DNA from: Euperipatoides rowelli
Taxonomy: Eukaryota; Onychophora; Udeonychophora; Euonychophora; Peripatopsidae
Assembly: GCA_003024985.2 (NCBI GenBank)
Contig: PXIH01S0005072.1
Direction: 5' to 3' (one strand)
DNA length: 11,608 bases
In this document: one piece after another, positions 8,095-11,608 of the stretch
Layout of the letters: every line of letters starts with the position of its first letter
Position numbering within the stretch: position 1 is the first letter of the stretch
The notes under the pieces: model-generated
Database searches by the model: none
What the model was told of the DNA's origin: nothing
Seen by the model: only the letters and a program-made list of their open reading frames with translations
Position numbers and translations under genes: made by a program

Positions 8095-9059
8095 CTGCAA
8101 CAGTGCATACAAGCCAACTTTGACTGGGAGGTCACATCCAAGTTGTGTAGGATGGTGGCCAACTTACTTGGATCCAAGTCAAATTTGATAGGATTTGAAA
8201 TGGTGCAAACTGAAACCCACCATCTTTATAACACCTATTTGACTGTAAGTGCAAAGAACCGTTGTGATCCAAGAGTTCTTGCACCTTGTCAACCTAGCTT
8301 TATAAAGACTAGTTTTTTTCTTTTTCAAATTTAAACCTTGTCACAATTAAGTGATTAGTTAAGCTGTACTATATTAATAAGTATTGTTTGTATATCAGTC
8401 ATCTATATAATAGAGTAGACATGTCTGTATATTAGTAAGGTTAGCTACTCCTCCTCAATCACTCATCCTAGTGTAATAAATGTTTGATTTACTTCAAATC
8501 CCTGCTAAAGCAGACCTGACTGTTTCTATTTGACCTGTCTATGACTTACACGGCCTTGGGATGCATTTTTCAAAATTTAGGGTAAAATGAGTTCTGGGGG
8601 TTGCTATACAGTTGGCAAGCAAACATCAGCGCTCCTATTACTCAAAAAAAAAACTTTAGAAAACTTCAAGATATTTTAAAGCTTTATCAAATAACAAAAC
8701 GCTTGTATTTCAAATATAGTTCTAACTCCATATCAACCATGAAGGTCTTTTCCCTTCAGACGGAACAAGCAGAGTAATATTCACTTAATTTCAGCAATGT
8801 GTGTTTGTGAAGTGGGGAGAATAATTTGCCAGCAACAAANTTAACAATCATCTTTGTGTCACTGGTAAGGTGCGATCAGTATTTCAAAATAAAATAAAAA
8901 AGTATGGCTACTGCTGAAAACAAAATTCTTCTCAATCTCAAGAATCGAAAAAATTTTTTTTTATAAAAATAAATCTCCCCTTTAAAGGGAGAAGATATGT
9001 ATTTTTAATTTTTTCTATTACTTAATTATAAATCATTAGAAAATAATTAATACTACACA
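8095..9059. other. non-coding stretch with small palindromes
   Basis: No gene is supported. The 63-codon plus-strand frame at 8143-8334 matches nothing I know. Small perfect or near-perfect palindromes are present: ACTTGGATCCAAGT at 8166-8179 and TCTCCCCTTTAAAGGGAGA at 8974-8992. They are short enough to be chance or relics of repeats. Confidence 0.55.
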
Positions 9060-9193
9060 AAAAAACAGGTTCTTAGTGGTTCAAATGACAGCGTACTTGG
9101 TAAAAACNCAAAGCAAGCTGTTACAGCTAAGGGGAAAAAACCCATTCCATAACCATCCTAAGTCAAGTGCTCTCACCCCTTGACCACCAAACC
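9060..9193 (-). mobile_element. tRNA-derived SINE head (degenerate)
   Basis: On the minus strand, starting at 9193, the order is a 7-base acceptor-like GGTTTGG, then TGGTCAAGGGGTGAGAGCAC (A-box and D-arm-like), an ACTTGACTTAGG segment resembling an anticodon arm, then GGGTTTTTTCCCC (9131-9143), a decayed B-box. The A-box to B-box distance is 44 bases, the same as between tRNA positions 8 and 52. The B-box lacks the central CGA, so this is not a functional tRNA. The minus-strand tail runs through AGCTGTAACAGCT toward about 9060, ending in T-rich sequence. The 3' limit is uncertain. Confidence 0.5.
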
Positions 9194-9415
9194 CGGACAA
9201 GAATCAATAAATTTAATTAGATATTGTACATGGTTGAATTAATTTGAATATTTATTACAGTATGATATATGCAAAGTGCACCGGGTAGAACTGGATTTGA
9301 TCTGGCGTTTGACCTAAATGTCATAGTCAAAGTAAAACTAATATAACCATGAAACTGTATAGGTGTCCAGTACTGCATTTAAATCAGGTCCCTCAATATA
9401 AAAAAGTGGCAATTT

Positions 9416-9434
9416 AAAAAAAAAAAAAAAAAAA
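9416..9434 (+). repeat. 19-base poly(A) run
   Basis: An uninterrupted A run lies 18 bases left of the hAT-like element at 9453. It could be the tail of an older retroposed sequence to its left, but no target duplication or SINE/LINE 3' end was recognised. Confidence 0.8.
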
Positions 9435-9452
9435 CTCACCCTATCCCCTTTG

Positions 9453-9779
9453 CAGGGCCCTCACATCCTAATTTGGGCCCCGGGATTTGAAATCCAAATG
9501 GGGCCTTTACATATTTTTGCTAAGCTTCTCCTTGTTCGTGAAGATTTGATAAGCTTCCTTTTTTGGTTGTATGGATGTTTTGTTGACCTTTTGTTGGCCT
9601 AGGGGCCCCTTCTCCAATCCTACAGCCTGCCCACCCCCTTCCCTTCACCCGTGGTAACCATACATAAAACTCCATTGAAAGCTAGATTATTCACATTATA
9701 TAAAACTAATTTTTCATACATGTGGTCCCCCTGTTCTTGAGACTACAGCCCTATCCAACCCCTCTATGTATGGACCCTG
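9453..9779. mobile_element. short hAT-like non-autonomous element with imperfect 8-bp target duplication
   Basis: The left terminus CAGGGCCCTCACAT starts at 9453. The reverse complement of the right terminus, ending at 9779, is CAGGGTCCATACAT, which agrees at 11-12 of 14 positions. CAGGG is a common hAT start. The flanking octamers are CCCCTTTG (9445-9452) and CGCCCTTG (9780-9787), identical at 6 of 8 positions, the expected duplication length for hAT insertions. The interior of about 300 bp is GC-richer than its surroundings, with GGGCCCC blocks at 9475-9481 and 9602-9608, and has no coding capacity. Positions 9543-9590 resemble 6667-6716. Confidence 0.55.
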
Positions 9780-10326
9780 CGCCCTTGTAACAGTAAGAGT
9801 ATTTTTTTTTCTTGTTTTGTTTTATCAATTTCTTCACTTCATTTTAAATAATTATTAAGTGTTATAAATATAGTATTTCCGAGTTTAGTAAAATCAAACT
9901 ATGTCTTTGTATAGTCTAATTGTATTAAGTTATCTAGTGTATGACGTACTTTGGTCTAATAGTTTTTAAAGATATTTTAGGATTTTTGATATTGATTTTT
10001 AAGGCACATTTAGAGTCTACGTAATGCTTCTCAGCCGTGAAAAACTGAATACTTTCCATGTGTGCACATTTAAAAGATGGATAACGATGCGTCAGCGGCC
10101 GTAAAAAAAAAAAAAAAAATCAATATTTACACAGACCTATCTTGTTAGTCATTGAACCAATCATATTCTAGGATTTCTAAGTAGAGGGTAGCACACTGTT
10201 GTTTTTGTCCCAATTGATTTAGTTTGAAACCATCGTATTTGCATGATGCTTGCAAATTTGCTTTTCCATTATTTTCAAGAGCTTTTACTATGAAACAAAA
10301 CACCTTTATCAAACGCCTAGTTTATA
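9780..10326. other. AT-rich non-coding stretch with poly(A) run
   Basis: No gene-like feature is seen. A 17-base A run at 10103-10119 follows a small GC-rich patch ending GTCAGCGGCCGT. It might be the tail of a retroposed fragment, but nothing upstream could be identified. Confidence 0.6.
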
Positions 10327-10348
10327 TTCTAGGATATTTTTTTCCTTT

Positions 10349-11165
10349 GATGGAAAGTGTAACTTAGCGTTAAGCTAAAAAGAGATTAGCTTAGTCAAAT
10401 CAATTCATTAGAAGATTTCTTAGTACAGAAAGACATGGAAATGACCATGCTCCTGATTTAGTTTTTCTGTCTCATAGAAAATGCAACTCATTTCTAAGCT
10501 GAGAAGAGTTGAAGCAAAACAATCCCTTAGCAGATTGATCAGTACAGAAAGACATGGAAATGACTGTGTTCCTGACTTAGTTTTTCTCTCTCATTAAAAA
10601 TGCAACTCAGTGCTAAGAAAAGTGTTGAGTGAAATCAATCCATTAGCAGATTGATCAATACAGAAAGACATGGAAATGCTCCTGACTTAGTTTTTCTCTC
10701 TCATTAAAAATGCAACTCAGTGCTAAGTTTAAATAAATCCATTAGTAGATTGATCAATACAGAAAGACAAGGAAATGAGATTGCTCCTGATTTAGTTTTT
10801 CTCTCAGAAGGAAAATGCAACTCAGTGCTAAGCTGAGAAGATAAGAGATAAATAATCAATCAAATAGCAGATTGATTAGTAGCCTACAAAAAGACATGGA
10901 AATGACCATGCTGATGACTTAGTTTTTCTCTCTCAAGGAAAATGCAACTCAGTGCTAAGCTGAGAAGAGATTAGTCAATTCAAACCATTAGCAGATTGAT
11001 CAGTACATATAGACATGGAAATAACTGTGCTTCTGACTTAGTTTTTTCTCTCATGGAAAATGTAACTCAGTGCTAAGCTTAGAAGAGTTGAGCCAAATCA
11101 AACCATTAGCAGATTGATCAATACAGAAAGATATGGCAATGACTATGTACTTGACATACTTTTTT
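10349..11165 (+). repeat. B-type minisatellite array, about 7 units of 99-124 bp
   Basis: The landmark GCAGATTGATCAGTAC-like block starts at 10411, 10530, 10646, 10745, 10867, 10991 and 11109, giving spacings of 119, 116, 99, 122, 124 and 118. Each unit reads roughly GCAGATTGATCAGTACAG, AAAGACATGGAAATGAC, CCTGACTTAGTTTTTCTCTC, GGAAAATGCAACTCAGTGC, TAAGCTGAGAAGAG, CAAATCAAACCATTA. The short 99-base unit lacks the stretch after TGCTAAG. The first unit is the most diverged and the last is truncated where it joins the A unit. Confidence 0.95.
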
Positions 11166-11180
11166 TTAAATGCAGCCTTC

Positions 11181-11246
11181 AACATTGAATTTTTTATGAC
11201 TTTCACTGTTTTTTCAATTAGAAGCAGCACTCAGCAACATTAGTGT
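11181..11246 (+). repeat. single A-type repeat unit in copy 2
   Basis: GACTTTCACTGTT at 11198-11210 is identical to 3361-3373 in the first A unit of copy 1. It is preceded by TTCAACATTGAA, and followed by CAATTAGAAGCAGCACTCAG, corresponding to the TAATTCAAAGCTGCACTTAA part of the array unit. It lies directly between the last B unit and the tail, as in copy 1. Confidence 0.75.
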
Positions 11247-11305
11247 ATGGGAAAATGTTTTACTCTCAGTTAATACACGTGTGAGGGGTTAAGCTCACTT
11301 GCACT

Positions 11306-11608
11306 GCTACTTATACTCTTAACCTTTTACATTAACTATTTAATTAACTATTGAAGATCCAAAAACAATCAAGAACTCTTCTAATTAGCAGAATCTTATT
11401 TTCTATAACAATTATTTCCATGATCGATTTTTATCAGAATTAAAATAACTTTTCCAAGTTCCACTTTCATTATGATATTCTTTCATCATAATTTTCTTAT
11501 GACTGTACTACTGACTGACTTATTTTTGTAAGCATTAGGAACTCATTAATAAATAATTCTTTATTTTATTTATTTATTCCAAAGTAATAGGTTAATTCCA
11601 TGATAAAG
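11306..11608. other. AT-rich non-coding stretch
   Basis: After the tail of composite copy 2, the sequence returns to A/T-rich DNA without open frames, arrays or inverted repeats that I could support. Confidence 0.65.

Larger units (their letters stand above)
10327..11305 (+). repeat. composite tandem-repeat element, copy 2 (B-unit expanded)
   Basis: This copy has the same order as copy 1 at 3192-4345: leader (TTCTAGGATA at 10327), B units, A unit, tail. Here the B unit is repeated about seven times (10349-11165) and the A unit occurs once (11181-11246). The tail keeps ATGGGAAAATG (about 11247) and GGGGTTAAGCTC (11285-11296), matching the copy 1 tail. It is in direct orientation relative to copy 1, about 6.1 kb away. 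No coding capacity is seen. Confidence 0.75.

Noticed and set aside
8143-8334. 63-codon plus-strand open frame
   Set aside because: No family resemblance, no neighbouring exon, and it includes the 14-bp palindrome at 8166-8179; treated as chance.
1369-9310. TGGCGTT word recurring near 1369, 2499, 6482 and 9301
   Set aside because: Flanking sequence does not align beyond a few bases; too short to support a repeat family.

Overview
The window is animal-type, strongly AT-rich non-coding DNA. I find no credible protein-coding gene, rRNA or functional tRNA on either strand. The longest open frames are 60-75 codons, low in complexity, and match no family I recognise. Homopolymer runs, degenerate inverted-repeat transposons, a tRNA-like SINE head and tandem repeats without spacers all point to a eukaryotic, probably metazoan, repeat-rich intergenic or intronic region. 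The species cannot be fixed from the sequence; an invertebrate such as a mollusc is a guess only. Three ambiguous bases (1592, 8840, 9108) look like assembly or read uncertainty.

Layout: 1-1433 is AT-rich, with one cluster of short inverted repeats at 110-262. Positions 1434-2257 hold a degenerate, possibly nested set of TA-flanked inverted-repeat elements. Positions 3192-4345 carry composite repeat copy 1: one B unit (about 117 bp type), then 13 A units (about 73 bp), then a hairpin tail. Positions 4346-5825 are featureless. Positions 5826-8094 are a thicket of inverted-repeat elements: a foldback element with a long near-palindrome, a GGGAC-motif element, a hAT-like element with termini of the TTCTTAACC type, and an inverted pair of one dispersed repeat. 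Positions 9060-9193 hold a minus-strand tRNA-derived SINE head. Positions 9453-9779 hold a short hAT-like element with 14-bp termini and an imperfect 8-bp target duplication. Positions 10327-11305 carry composite repeat copy 2, in the same orientation as copy 1.

The most notable observation is that the tandem arrays near 3.2-4.3 kb and 10.3-11.3 kb are two copies of the same element in which opposite parts have expanded. Copy 1 has one B unit and 13 A units; copy 2 has seven B units and one A unit. Both have the order B, A, tail. A second signal is a 5-bp micro-insertion that turns GTAC into GTAGGCTAC in one A unit and into its exact reverse complement, GTAGCCTAC, in one B unit. All calls come from reading and hand alignment.
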